Shown here: positions 53,753-62,434 of the stretch, piece after piece
How positions within the stretch are numbered: position 1 is the stretch's first letter
How the letters are laid out: every line of letters begins with the position of its first letter
Origin: PALSA-693 sp963834725
GTDB taxonomy: Bacteria > Actinomycetota > Acidimicrobiia > Acidimicrobiales > Palsa-688
DNA length: 64,000 nucleotides
Direction: 5' to 3'
NCBI GenBank assembly: GCA_963834725.1
Contig: CAWICN010000001.1
Location: forward strand, 3,720,001 to 3,784,000
Notes under the pieces: model-generated
Database searches by the model: none
Told to the model about the DNA's origin: nothing
What the model saw: the letters and a program-made list of their open reading frames with translations, nothing else
Made by a program: the position numbers and the translations under genes

Positions 53753-54367
53753 ATGGGGTTCTACGTCGATCAGGTCCTTCCGCGTTTCGTAGACGTGGTC
53801 ATGGCTCGCAAGGAGTTCACCGCGATCAGGGCCCGGGTTGCCCAAAACCTCGACGGCGACGTGATCGAAGTCGGCTTCGGCTCGGGACTCAACGTCCCGC
53901 ACTACCCATCCACGATCTGCCAGCTTCGCGCAGTCGACCCGGCCACGGTCGGACGCAAGTTGGCGGCTAAGCGGGTCGCGGCCAGCCCGGTACCGGTGGA
54001 GTTCGTCGGCTTGGACGGGCAAGACCTTTCCGTCGAGTCGGCCAGTGTCGATCATGTGCTAGTCACTTGGACGCTGTGCACGATTCCCGATGTCGAACGG
54101 GCGCTCGCCGAGATGCGCCGGGTTCTGCGGCCGGGCGGGTTGCTCCATTTCGTTGAGCACGGCCGCTCGCCTGATGTGGGCGTCGCACGCTGGCAGGACC
54201 GGCTGACCCCGCTACAGCGGCGTGTCGCAGGAGGGTGCCACCTCAATCGCCCTATCGACAAGCTCGTCGCCGGCTCGGGGTTCGCGATGACCAGAATGGA
54301 CAACTACTACGCCAAAGGCCCGCGACCATTCGGCTACATGTTCGAAGGCATCGCCGCAACAACCTGA
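53753..54367 (+). CDS. Class I SAM-dependent methyltransferase (UbiE/METTL7-like)
   Basis: This 204-residue protein has motif I GDVIEVGFGSGLNVPHYP, followed by VDHVLVTWTLCTIPDVERALAEMRRVLRPGGLLHFVEHG, and a C-terminal GYMFEGIA. This pattern is shared by METTL7-like and phospholipid methyltransferases. ATG 53753. The 268 bp downstream (54368-54635) have no gene. Confidence 0.9.
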   Translation: MGFYVDQVLPRFVDVVMARKEFTAIRARVAQNLDGDVIEVGFGSGLNVPHYPSTICQLRAVDPATVGRKLAAKRVAASPVPVEFVGLDGQDLSVESASVDHVLVTWTLCTIPDVERALAEMRRVLRPGGLLHFVEHGRSPDVGVARWQDRLTPLQRRVAGGCHLNRPIDKLVAGSGFAMTRMDNYYAKGPRPFGYMFEGIAATT

Positions 54368-54635
54368 ACCCGGAGACGACCGGGGGAAAGTCCTCCTGAG
54401 CCCGACTCGGTCGACACGTATCCCGACAAGGCCAGAGGTGCTGTCCCGATAACCGCCAGAACACCCAGAGATAACACGTCGCCTGCCGGCACCGATGGCG
54501 ACACCGAAGGGCCGCAGACGAACAGATAACCGCCTCCTGGCCGGCGTGTTGGGACGCTCAGCCAACGGGGATAGGGGCGCGGGAAGAGAGCGTTCTGGGC
54601 GCCTTCGGGCCGGGAGAAGAATCGGTTCGGTTTGG

Positions 54636-55057
54636 CTAACGTGGACACGAACACCGCTTCCATGCCGATGGCCCCGAGTCGTCTATGACCCGAACATCGA
54701 ACGGGCCGTTGAAGATTATGACGAACAGGCAAGGGGCGTCTCCCGCTGACTGATGTCGCATCGCCTGGAGTGCTGGGAAGTGGGCGTAGGCGTGGGTCCG
54801 ATAATTTGGCCGTTGACGTTGAGCTTCCCGTCCAATACCACGATCGTGTGGGCAAAGCTGTGCTCGTGCAGGCGTCCTTGGAGACCAGCGGGATAACGGA
54901 CCAGGTAGTGCTCTTCGCCTGACTCCGCGTCCTGGTGCAAGAGCCGCAGACCAATCGGGCGGTCATAAACCGCCGCGGCGGCTTTCCCTGGCGGGTCGAG
55001 CGTGAACGCGGCCAGGTCATCGACGATCACGGCGTTGCCATAGTCCATACAGGTCAT
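54636..55057 (-). pseudogene. Cupin-domain protein, frameshifted
   Basis: The first 88 or so residues (AVIVDDLAAFTLDPPGKAA, then HYLVRYPAGLQGRLHEHSFAHTIVVLDGKLNVNGQIIGP) are a small cupin with metal-binding HEH...H. Near 54793 one base is missing. The neighbouring frame continues AYAHFPALQAMRHQSAGDAP and CLFVIIFNGPFDVRVID to TAG at 54636-54638. Unrestored, the protein ends in unrelated Ser/Thr-rich sequence at 54716. Confidence 0.8.
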
Positions 55058-55304
55058 GATCTCGTCAGCAGGTCACGCTCCACCACCCCTATACACCGAC
55101 GTCCGCCGATCCATGCCCGAGGTAGGCGTAGGGAGCCGGCAATTTCGGATAAGAAACGAGTCGGGATCGAGGCGCTGGCTGAGGGTTTGGGATAGGCGCG
55201 AGGCCCCACTTATCTCGGTGCGATGGATGGAAGGCTCTCTACCAAGCGATGTCCGCTGGCGCTGCGCGGAGGACGAACCGTCGTCGAGTCATAGTCTGGA
55301 TGAG

Positions 55305-55697
55305 ATGGGCGCTTTCGACGATTTGGCGAAGAAACGGAACATGGTGGTCACCACCTACAAGCGCGACGGCTCGGCTGTAGCAACCCCTGTCAACGTCGTG
55401 GTCGTCGGTGACCACGCTTATTTCCGTACATGGTCTACTGCCGGCAAAGCCAAACGGCTTCGCCGCGACCCACGAGTGGCGATCGCCCCCTCGACTGCGC
55501 GTGGGAAACCCACGAGTCCCCCGGTCTCGGCGACAGCGCGCTTGCTGGAACCCGACGAGGTTCCGGCCGTGAGCCAGGCGCTGGCCAAGAAGTATCCGAT
55601 ACTGCAGGGCCGGCTGGTCCCGCTGGCTCACCGCCGGCGCCACTACGACACCGTCCACTACGAGTTGAGCGCGTCTGAGCCCCCGACCCCGAGCTAG
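55305..55697 (+). CDS. PPOX-class F420-dependent oxidoreductase
   Basis: This 130-residue split beta-barrel protein starts at ATG 55305. MVVTTYKRDGSAVATPVNVVVVGDHAYFRTWSTAGKAKRLRRDPRVAIAPS is the cofactor-binding part, with C-terminal RRRHYDTVHYELSA. The family includes F420- or FMN-dependent reductases. It is complete, unlike its paralogue at 36171. Confidence 0.9.
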   Translation: MGAFDDLAKKRNMVVTTYKRDGSAVATPVNVVVVGDHAYFRTWSTAGKAKRLRRDPRVAIAPSTARGKPTSPPVSATARLLEPDEVPAVSQALAKKYPILQGRLVPLAHRRRHYDTVHYELSASEPPTPS

Positions 55698-55798
55698 CGG
55701 TGACGAACAACGCCCCGCAGCCGGCGCGAGCTGGGATGATCTTGGGCCGTCGTTCGGGGATTTCGGAGTTGAGCGGTATGGGACGACCTCGACTGTCC

Positions 55799-56506
55799 TC
55801 AGCCAGCACGGCCTGCCAGGCGGTCGGCGAGGACGTCGGCCACCTGGTCGAGAGAGATACACACGTGATTGGCAGCACTCGTCGATGGTCTTGGAGCCTC
55901 GATGGCCACCCGGATAGTGGCCATACCAAGTGCTTGGCCGGGCGCAATGTCGTTCCTTTCCGAGTCACCTACGATCACGCAGTGGTCTGGTGGCGCTGCA
56001 CCTGAGGAGAGAGCAGCAGCAAAGAAGCGGGAGTCCGGCTTGCGCCACCCGACATCGATCGACGTGATGTAATCGTCCACCTGACCGGCCAACCCGAACT
56101 GCTCGAAGTCGCGGTGTAGAGCACGTCGCTCTCGCCACATGGTGTTGGAAACGATCACGACTCGGGCACTCCCGGACAGGGTGTCAAGTAGGCGGTTGGC
56201 GTCGGGAAACAGTTCGACATGCCCAGCGGCTGGCAGACACATGGCCTCGATCACTGCCTCCGCTGCAACCGGGCGGCTGAGGCCACACCGATGGACGGCA
56301 TCGATGACCAGCTGGTGGGTCTGTTGGCGAGTGGAGGCGGGGTGCTTGACCGATGAGAGCGAATCGACCAGTCGCGCGGCATCAAGTTCGGATAGCTGTT
56401 CGATCCGACTGCACAAGCGCCTGATCCTCTCTTCGCGATCGCCAGGCAGGGACGGCCACTCGTCCGGCCAAAGCGTTCCGCCGATGTCCAGGAACGCGAC
56501 GTTCAC
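55799..56506 (-). CDS. HAD-superfamily hydrolase
   Basis: This 235-residue protein starts at GTG 56506 (VNVAFLDIGGTLWPDEWPS). Motif I is DIGGT (the second Asp is replaced by Gly), motif II VVIVSNT, motif III Lys in WRKPDSRFF, motif IV HCVIVGDSERND. The loss of the second motif I Asp weakens a phosphatase role. The cap is helical. Confidence 0.85.
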   Translation of the reverse strand: MNVAFLDIGGTLWPDEWPSLPGDREERIRRLCSRIEQLSELDAARLVDSLSSVKHPASTRQQTHQLVIDAVHRCGLSRPVAAEAVIEAMCLPAAGHVELFPDANRLLDTLSGSARVVIVSNTMWRERRALHRDFEQFGLAGQVDDYITSIDVGWRKPDSRFFAAALSSGAAPPDHCVIVGDSERNDIAPGQALGMATIRVAIEAPRPSTSAANHVCISLDQVADVLADRLAGRAG

Positions 56507-56683
56507 GGAACGCTGATCATGCCAGCATGCGAACCAATGTGCGATCCGTAGGGCGCCCAGCCCACTCGGAGCTGACGCTCGAAGATGACGCCATGACCCG
56601 GCACCGAGGATTGGGACAGCAAGGTCACGCGATGCGACTGGGTTATTGGGACATGACCTCCGTTTGGCCTTCATAGGGGTGGC

Positions 56684-57295
56684 TCAGGGGCGGGTGTCCG
56701 AGCGCAAGGCTTGCCACGCCGCGTCCGCAACAAGGACATTCCCAGCGGACAGTTCGGCCGTTCGTCGGCGTCGACGGCTAAGCCATCCGCGGGCGTACTC
56801 GATACTCGGACCCATCCACAGCGCGTGGTACAGGGCCGGGGGGAGGCGACGGACCTGGCCCTTGTCAACCTGTTCGGCCAGCCACGCCCCAGCCTCGGCG
56901 TAGAAGGCGGCATTGAGCTCTCGAGCGCTCCCTTCGGACGCTGCGGTCACTTCCGGCTCGCGGCAGTGCAAGAGGTAGCTGGCCCGCTCGGGGTGGGAGG
57001 CCACCCAGCGGAAGTGACGATGAACGGCGCCTTTGATCCCCTCCTCGGCCGTCTTGCTGGCCCGAAGAGCGCCAAGAAAGTCGTGGTGGTAGTCCCGGAG
57101 GATCTCTAGGTAAAGCTCAGCAGCAAGACGCTCCTTGCTGCCGAAGTGGTGATAGATGCAGCCGACGCTCGCGCCGGACCGACGCCTGATGTCCTCGATC
57201 GATGTGCCGGCTACGCTGTTGACGAGGAAGATCTCGAGCGCCGCGTCCAGGATGGCGCGCCGCCGTGACTCGTCGACCGCTGCAGCGGTGGTCAT
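56684..57295 (-). CDS. TetR-family repressor divergent from VOC gene
   Basis: This 203-residue protein has the HTH NSVAGTSIEDIRRRSGASVGCIYHHFGSKERLAAELY. It is divergent from the VOC gene at 57405, and a long perfect inverted repeat lies between them. That makes autoregulation and control of the VOC protein likely. Confidence 0.92.
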   Translation of the reverse strand: MTTAAAVDESRRRAILDAALEIFLVNSVAGTSIEDIRRRSGASVGCIYHHFGSKERLAAELYLEILRDYHHDFLGALRASKTAEEGIKGAVHRHFRWVASHPERASYLLHCREPEVTAASEGSARELNAAFYAEAGAWLAEQVDKGQVRRLPPALYHALWMGPSIEYARGWLSRRRRRTAELSAGNVLVADAAWQALRSDTRP

Positions 57296-57341
57296 GGTCG
57301 ATCCCTACTCCTTGAGCCGAGGTTGACTGGTCGCATCGACC

Positions 57342-57377
57342 AGAATATTATTCGCTCCAAAAGCGGAATAATATTCT
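57342..57377. promoter_or_regulatory. TetR operator: 12-bp inverted repeat
   Basis: AGAATATTATTC and GAATAATATTCT are perfect 12-bp inverted arms separated by 12 bp (gctccaaaagcg), in an A/T-rich island in GC-rich DNA. The position 28 bp before the VOC start and 47 bp before tetR fits an operator covering both promoters. Confidence 0.85.
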
Positions 57378-57404
57378 GTCACGGTTTCGAGGAGGATACC
57401 ATCG

Positions 57405-57986
57405 ATGGGTTTCCACCACGTCTCGCTCGCTACCAAGGACCCGACCGGGACACACCGGTTCTACAGCGAGGTCATGGGCTTCGAACTCGTCAAGGTCCAA
57501 TGCGGGCCGACCCCAGGCGGCACGGGCTGGTCGCGCCTCGCGTTCTACGACACAGGCGGGGGCGGTCTGATGTCGTTCTTCGATCTCCACGATGACACGA
57601 TCGCGTCCGACTATCGGACCGATCTGTCGCAATCCGTCGGGCTTCCCCCCTGGGTCAACCACCTTGCCTTTGACGCGGCCACACGTAGCGGCCTCGAGGC
57701 GCACAAGCAGCGATGGCGCGAACACGGCATCACCGTCATCGAGATGAACTGGGGAACCACCATCTCTATCTACGCGACCGATCCCAACGGCATCCTCGTC
57801 GAGTTCACCTGGAACCGGACAAACTTCACGAGCGAGGAAGATCGTGACAGCGCCCTCGAGAGACTCAACGCCACCGAACCCAAGCTCGATCCAGCTCCCA
57901 CTCCACAGTTCTTCGAGCCTGTCCAGATAGCGTCATCCCGACCACGGCCACCGGTCGCCCCACCGCGACCGTCCACCGGGTCCTGA
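57405..57986 (+). CDS. VOC-family dioxygenase/glyoxalase-like protein
   Basis: This 193-residue protein has MGFHHVSLATKDPTGTHRFYSEVMGFELVKV as its first half, HLAFDAATRSGLEAHKQRW as its second, and IYATDPNGILVEFTW with the metal-binding Glu. The Pro-rich C-terminal tail (about 165-193) is an addition. It is probably an inducible metal-dependent ring-cleavage or detoxification enzyme. Confidence 0.88.
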   Translation: MGFHHVSLATKDPTGTHRFYSEVMGFELVKVQCGPTPGGTGWSRLAFYDTGGGGLMSFFDLHDDTIASDYRTDLSQSVGLPPWVNHLAFDAATRSGLEAHKQRWREHGITVIEMNWGTTISIYATDPNGILVEFTWNRTNFTSEEDRDSALERLNATEPKLDPAPTPQFFEPVQIASSRPRPPVAPPRPSTGS

Positions 57987-58111
57987 CTCATCAACGGTAA
58001 CCGCGCAAATCTGGGTGCCTCACCCGTATAACCGGCGTACCGGGACAGTCGCGACCGGGGAAGTCGCTGAACGTTCTGTGGCAGCTCTTGCTGTCCAGGA
58101 GTCCCGCCACT

Positions 58112-58897
58112 TCACTGCCTCCAGGATGTTCGCTGTTCTGTCCCGGTGCGAGTGAAGGTGAACGGGCAGGAGGCGCCACCGGATCCGATAGTGGTGGGGC
58201 GATCGAAGCGCAAGCGATGCCGGGCCGGGTCGATCACGTCAATCCATGTGGCGTCGAAGGCGCACAGGATGGGAGTCAGTTGCGGGGCTTCGTTGGCGAC
58301 TAGGACCTCGTGGTAGAAGCATCGGCGGACCTCGGTGACGTAGCCAGTGTCGTCGTCGAGGGGATTGGCGAACGTGAAGCTCGGTCCAAAGAAGTCCCGC
58401 TCGCGCTGCTTGGTGATCGCGACCATCTCGGCGAAAGGGTCGGGGGCCGCGTCCAGCGAGGCGGACGTTGCCCCACCAACATAGGGCCGGAGGGGTTCGA
58501 CGAAGGCTTCTCGCAGGCGAGGTATCAGGGTCTCATCGCTGTAGCGCTGCTGGAGTTCCCGGTAGGCCGCGACCAGGACGAGGGCGGTCTTGAGATGCAT
58601 CCACGACAGCGCGTCGACCGGCCGAGCGACCTGTGTGTTGACCAGGTCGCGATGGCGCTCGCGAAGGCGGCGGACCAGGTCAGGGTCGTCAACCTCGTCG
58701 CGAGCAAGTGTTTCGAGGAACGAGTCGATCACCTGGCGAGTCTCCCGGCCCGGATCAGGCCGGTAACTCCCTTCGCCAGCAGTTGGGGGGTCGGGTATGG
58801 GGCTGGACGGGTTGGACAAGGTTCTCTGCCTTTCGCTTGGTGTCCCAAGAACGACCGGCGCGGATCCCGCTTTATCCGGAAGCGCGACCGATCGCAA
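58112..58897 (-). CDS. L-2-amino-thiazoline-4-carboxylate hydrolase-like protein
   Basis: This 261-residue protein has a C-terminal ATC-hydrolase domain: RRCFYHEVLVANEAPQLTPILCAFDATWIDVIDP with conserved Cys, His and Asp, then RHRLRFDRPTTIGSGGASCPFTFTR. The family includes the enzyme that opens 2-aminothiazoline-4-carboxylate to S-carbamoylcysteine. The N-terminal 40 residues are Pro/Ser-rich and the true start may lie downstream. The 230 bp upstream contain no gene. Confidence 0.82.
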   Translation of the reverse strand: MRSVALPDKAGSAPVVLGTPSERQRTLSNPSSPIPDPPTAGEGSYRPDPGRETRQVIDSFLETLARDEVDDPDLVRRLRERHRDLVNTQVARPVDALSWMHLKTALVLVAAYRELQQRYSDETLIPRLREAFVEPLRPYVGGATSASLDAAPDPFAEMVAITKQRERDFFGPSFTFANPLDDDTGYVTEVRRCFYHEVLVANEAPQLTPILCAFDATWIDVIDPARHRLRFDRPTTIGSGGASCPFTFTRTGTEQRTSWRQ

Positions 58898-59127
58898 CGG
58901 GACCGGTCAGCACTCCAACCTCCCTCCAACGCGCTGACTTGCTGGTTGTAGGTGCCACCAGTCTGCTCAGCTCTCCGATCCCTAGCAAGACTCCAGGGAC
59001 TCCGACCGCCCACGGACGACCACGACCGCAGACTTCTTCCCCACCCAAACCGCCCCAGGCCGGCGATCAGGGCTATCTGGCAAGGATGGATGTGGGATGT
59101 GCGACGCGCGTGTTTGGGGATAAATGC

Positions 59128-59481
59128 CTAACGGCGGTGAACCTGGTGAAGCCGGATCGTTACTAGCTTCTGGACCAGGTCGTCGGGCAGGGGCTCGTCG
59201 ATCGGGAACCGCAGGGCGCCCTTGGACATCGCGTAGCCGGCAAGGTCGTCGCCAAGCTGCCCGAGTACCGAGCCGCTGTGAGGTGCGTACGTGAGGTGGT
59301 TCTTGAAGGCGGCGAAACCGGCGACGACCTTGCCGTTAATACGGAAGGCGGGCATGCCGTACGAGATGCCTTGCTCCGCGTCGGGGACGACTTTGAGGAT
59401 CGAGTGACGCAGCCGCTCAAGCGTGGCCCGCTTGGGTTCCTCGATCCCAGACAGGTAACGGTCGACTTCCTCGGCGGACAT
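59128..59481 (-). CDS. DUF1801 (YdhG-like) family protein
   Basis: This 117-residue protein has EEVDRYLSGIEEPKRATLERLRHSI, ISYGMPAFRINGKVVAGFAAFKNHLTY and GALRFPIDEPLPDDLVQKLV, all standard for the YdhG/DUF1801 fold, whose members were proposed as iron chaperones. It is complete. Confidence 0.92.
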   Translation of the reverse strand: MSAEEVDRYLSGIEEPKRATLERLRHSILKVVPDAEQGISYGMPAFRINGKVVAGFAAFKNHLTYAPHSGSVLGQLGDDLAGYAMSKGALRFPIDEPLPDDLVQKLVTIRLHQVHRR

Positions 59482-59492
59482 CTCCCCCCTCT

Positions 59493-59729
59493 CTAGGGCT
59501 CTCGGCTTGGTACCAGCTGGCCCCGGTAGGCCTCCAGTCGTTGAACCAGCTCTCGGGGACGGGCCAGGGCGGGCAGGTGACCGCCGTCCATCTCATCAGG
59601 CTCAATCCCCAGACGCTCAGCTACCACCCGGCGCTGGAAGTCGGCGGGAAAGAACCGGTCATCCCGACACAGCACGAACCGAGTAGGGACGTTGGGCCAA
59701 GCCACCAGCGGCCAGGGCTCTTCGATCAC
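59493..59729 (-). pseudogene. Alpha/beta hydrolase C-terminal remnant
   Basis: PTRFVLCRDDRFFPADFQRRVVAERLG and EMDGGHLPALARPRELVQRLEAY are the last strands of an alpha/beta hydrolase, including the acid Asp and the catalytic His. The N-terminal two thirds (nucleophile) are absent. Upstream DNA switches at about 59730 to an unrelated gene, marking a deletion or fusion junction. Confidence 0.8.
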
Positions 59730-60258
59730 CTACTGCTCGCAGGAAGCGGACAGCTCCCTCGGCAAGTGCTTCGACCTCCCCAGGGTCGCTCGCCAAGCCC
59801 CAACCCATCTCCGAGACACTCTCGGCAATCCGGAACAGGCGCCCGTACGCCTCGGCGGCGACCTCAACGCTGCCGCTGAGGAAAACCGCTCCCGACTCGC
59901 GGACCAGATCGCGGAACGTCCCGGCCCAATCGGGCTCGAGAAACTCCTCCTCGTCGGGACTCCAACCGTAGCGGTCTCGCCACTCGTCAGCCTCCGACCA
60001 ATCCGGCTCCCCCGTGGCCGCCGACTCTTCCTCCAGCAAATCCATCCGCTCCAGTAGCCGCGCGGATCGATCTCTAGGAGCCTCAACCGTGGCGCCCATG
60101 CACTCCAAGAACGACTGACGATCGGCCGGGTCCACCTGCCGAGCCCAGACCACCACCGCCCTCCTCAACTGCGCCACGGTCATCTCTCCCAGGCGTGCCT
60201 CGACCGCACCAAGGAACGGTCCAAGAGCCACCCCGGCCGGGCTCCTACGTCGACTCAT
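59659..60258 (-). CDS. Acidic hypothetical protein, probably C-terminally truncated
   Basis: The frame encodes 199 residues (LGEMTVAQLRRAVVVWARQVD, DRSARLLERMDLLEEESA, WAGTFRDLVRESGAVFLSG, AAEAYGRLFRIAE), helical and acidic in its middle, like an actinobacterial helical-repeat protein. The last ~25 residues overlap the hydrolase remnant in another frame and look non-native, so the 3' end was probably replaced at about 59730. No function is known. Confidence 0.6.
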   Translation of the reverse strand: MSRRRSPAGVALGPFLGAVEARLGEMTVAQLRRAVVVWARQVDPADRQSFLECMGATVEAPRDRSARLLERMDLLEEESAATGEPDWSEADEWRDRYGWSPDEEEFLEPDWAGTFRDLVRESGAVFLSGSVEVAAEAYGRLFRIAESVSEMGWGLASDPGEVEALAEGAVRFLRAVGDRRALAAGGLAQRPYSVRAVSG

Positions 60259-60446
60259 CCCAGGATCTGCTCAACTTGCCGAACGACTATCACTCGCTTG
60301 CCCCTTTCGGCGATCGGGTTACGGTCGGGCTCCTCGGAGAACAGCCGGCTCAAGGCAGCAGATCGAGGTCGAGTCGGATCGGCCTGACAGCGTCTTGGCG
60401 AGACGCTGGCAACCCTACCCCGGGGTTGTGGCAGGGTGCGAGGGTG

Positions 60447-61322
60447 GTGAGGAGCTACCGGCGGCGCCGGCTGTGGGGGATCAGCGAAGAGGCCATAGAC
60501 GTCTTCGACGAGCTGGTCGCCCTAGTCACGTCGCCCGATGGCGGCGCCGACCACCGCCGGCGTGACCTTCTCACTTTCGTGCTCGACGACCTGGTCGGCC
60601 CTGACGACGCCGCCGGGCACGCCCTGATCCACGCCACCCCGATGCGCTCGAGGCTGCCCGCGGCGGGCGAGGCGCGGGAGTGGATCGTCGATCTCCTGGC
60701 CACCGCGGCCCGCCAGATGGAAAACCAGTGGTGGGACGGCTTCGACGAACGCGGAGACCCGGTCATCCACGGCCGGCCGTTTACTCGGTTGCGCAACCGT
60801 AGCGGTCTGGCCCGCCTGGTCCTGGACCGGCGGATCGAGTTGATGCTCAGCCAATGGACCGTCGCCGAGACGTGCGGCGTCGTCCAGGGTTGGGTTCAGG
60901 CCTGGGAGGCCGGTATTCGGATCCCTGACGCTTCCGAGCTCGACGCCCTCGCCGGGGTCCTGGAGCTGAACCGGGCCGAGCTGGCCGGCGCTGAGACCGG
61001 CTCGGCGGTCTACCGCAACCAGCTCAGCGCCGAGGCGCAGGCCGAGCTCGATGCCCTCTTCTGGGGCAGCGATATCAAGGTGCCGGACCTGGCCGCCCGT
61101 TTCGGGCTCGAGGGCCGCCGGGTCGACAAGCTGGTCAGCCCGGCAGGGGCCGGGGTGGCATGCGCGGACTGCGGTGCGGAGATGGTCTTCACCACCCGTG
61201 AACGTCGTCGCGTGCGATTCGCGGAATGCCGTACCTGCCGGCGGGCCAGGTACCTGGACCGCCACGAGACGCCGCCCGGCCTGTCGCGCCGGTCAGTCCC
61301 TACGCCTATTCCTCCATGGTGA
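60447..61322 (+). CDS. HTH protein with C-terminal zinc ribbon
   Basis: This is about 291 residues from a GTG at 60447 (or 60444). After a helical N-terminus, MLSQWTVAETCGVVQGWVQAWEAGIRIP and ELDALAGVLELNRAEL resemble an XRE-type HTH. A C-terminal zinc ribbon has CADCGAEM and CRTCRRARY. It could be a regulator. It is divergent from the acidic protein gene. The longer upstream frame overlapping that gene is not supported. Confidence 0.65.
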   Translation: MRSYRRRRLWGISEEAIDVFDELVALVTSPDGGADHRRRDLLTFVLDDLVGPDDAAGHALIHATPMRSRLPAAGEAREWIVDLLATAARQMENQWWDGFDERGDPVIHGRPFTRLRNRSGLARLVLDRRIELMLSQWTVAETCGVVQGWVQAWEAGIRIPDASELDALAGVLELNRAELAGAETGSAVYRNQLSAEAQAELDALFWGSDIKVPDLAARFGLEGRRVDKLVSPAGAGVACADCGAEMVFTTRERRRVRFAECRTCRRARYLDRHETPPGLSRRSVPTPIPPW

Positions 61323-61411
61323 ATAACCGTCTCCAAGCCGGCGAACTGGGCGCTTATCGGCCTGCGACGCGGAGGCGCGTGTTTGGAGTCACTCTCGTAA
61401 GGATCCCGTTG

Positions 61412-61819
61412 TCAGATCACGTGGTACTCGACGTGTTCCGCGTTCGCCGCGTCTCGCACCTGTGGAGTGTCGATCTCCACTTCGATCGACGTCTCCAGGT
61501 AGGCGGCAGCTGCGACCGCCTCGGCGGCGAGTTGGTTGACCGCGTGATCCTGAGCGAGTTCCCCCATCGCGGGGATGAGCAGCCGCAGGTCGACGATCTC
61601 GAAATGGGCGGGAAGAGCCCGCACCGTTTGTCGGATCGCTGAGCCGATGCCATGGTCGAGACTTTCAAGACGTCGTGTGAGCGCTCCCCTTCGGTGCCCC
61701 GAGAAGGCAGAGGTGAGTCGCCACCACCATGAGCATGTCGTCGCGTACCGGCCTGGAGGTGGGTCCGGTGCGGCGAGCAGACTGATGAGCCGGTGATCGT
61801 CGACGACCGCTACGACCAC
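61412..61819 (-). CDS. PIN-like domain protein, putative toxin
   Basis: This 135-residue protein starts at GTG 61819 and overlaps the antitoxin gene by 10 bp. VVAVVDDHRLISLL has the first acidic residues of a PIN fold, followed by TTCSWWWRL and AQDHAVNQLAAEAVAAAAYLE. PIN toxins are RNases. Assignment rests on this pattern and its partner gene. Confidence 0.7.
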   Translation of the reverse strand: MVVAVVDDHRLISLLAAPDPPPGRYATTCSWWWRLTSAFSGHRRGALTRRLESLDHGIGSAIRQTVRALPAHFEIVDLRLLIPAMGELAQDHAVNQLAAEAVAAAAYLETSIEVEIDTPQVRDAANAEHVEYHVI

Positions 61820-62157
61820 GCCTCTTCCCGGTCCACCTCAGCGACGGCTTCACGATAGGCGCCGTCTTCGATAGCTGACCGGAGCTCGGCGCGCACGTTA
61901 CGCTCCAGATCGGCGGCGAGCCCGACGAAGCTGTCGTTGGATTCCACTACCGCCCGGCGCAACGCCCGCTCTACGAACGCAGTCACGGTCAGACCCTGCG
62001 CGTTCGCGGTCGAAGCGACAGCGGAGCGAAGGCCTTCGGCGACGCGAACTGACAGCTGGACCTCAGGGCCGTCGTGCAGTGCCGAGGTGTCCAGCGGGCC
62101 CTCTTGGGCCGGCGTGCCCCGGCGGGCTGCCTCGATTGCATCTGCGAACTTCGACAT
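61810..62157 (-). CDS. Ribbon-helix-helix-like antitoxin
   Basis: From ATG 62157 the protein is 115 residues. PEVQLSVRVAEGLRSAVASTANAQGLTVTAFVERALRRAV is a ribbon-helix-helix pattern. The ATG at 62184 is rejected because two operator palindromes (62166-62193) would then lie in the coding region. It pairs with the downstream PIN gene. Confidence 0.78.
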   Translation of the reverse strand: MSKFADAIEAARRGTPAQEGPLDTSALHDGPEVQLSVRVAEGLRSAVASTANAQGLTVTAFVERALRRAVVESNDSFVGLAADLERNVRAELRSAIEDGAYREAVAEVDREEAWS

Positions 62158-62165
62158 AGAACTTA

Positions 62166-62193
62166 TGCTAGCAGCCTCTGCCATGTGCTAGCA
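62166..62193. promoter_or_regulatory. Twin TGCTAGCA operator of toxin-antitoxin locus
   Basis: Two identical palindromes TGCTAGCA (62166-62173, 62186-62193) are centred exactly 20 bp apart, i.e. on the same DNA face, directly before the antitoxin start. This fits cooperative binding of an RHH antitoxin dimer pair. Confidence 0.8.
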
Positions 62194-62383
62194 CACCTGC
62201 GGCCAGGTAACAGTCACCTGGGCCGATCCAGCTGCCCCCTCCTTGTAAGGTAGGCCGCTGGTCTGATAGATCGTTCGTGTGGTTGAGGTCCCGTCCAGGC
62301 CATGAGGGTGGCGTTTCTCAGCACACCGGCCCGGGACCAGCAGCCCCCACAGAAGGGGTCTATCTCGCCAGCGGCCCCCTATC

Positions 62384-62417
62384 GATCCGGACATGAGGTT
62401 CTCCACTCATCCGGCTC
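62384..62417 (-). ncRNA. Group II intron domain V
   Basis: Read on the minus strand, GAGCCGGATGAG then TGGAGAA then CCTCATGTCCGGATC forms the 34-nt domain V hairpin, including the GAGCCG start typical of the catalytic triad strand. It lies 18 bp after the RT stop, as expected. Domain VI and the intron 3' end should lie within about 62280-62380. Confidence 0.8.
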
Positions 62418-62434
62418 TCCGACATCGTTCACCG

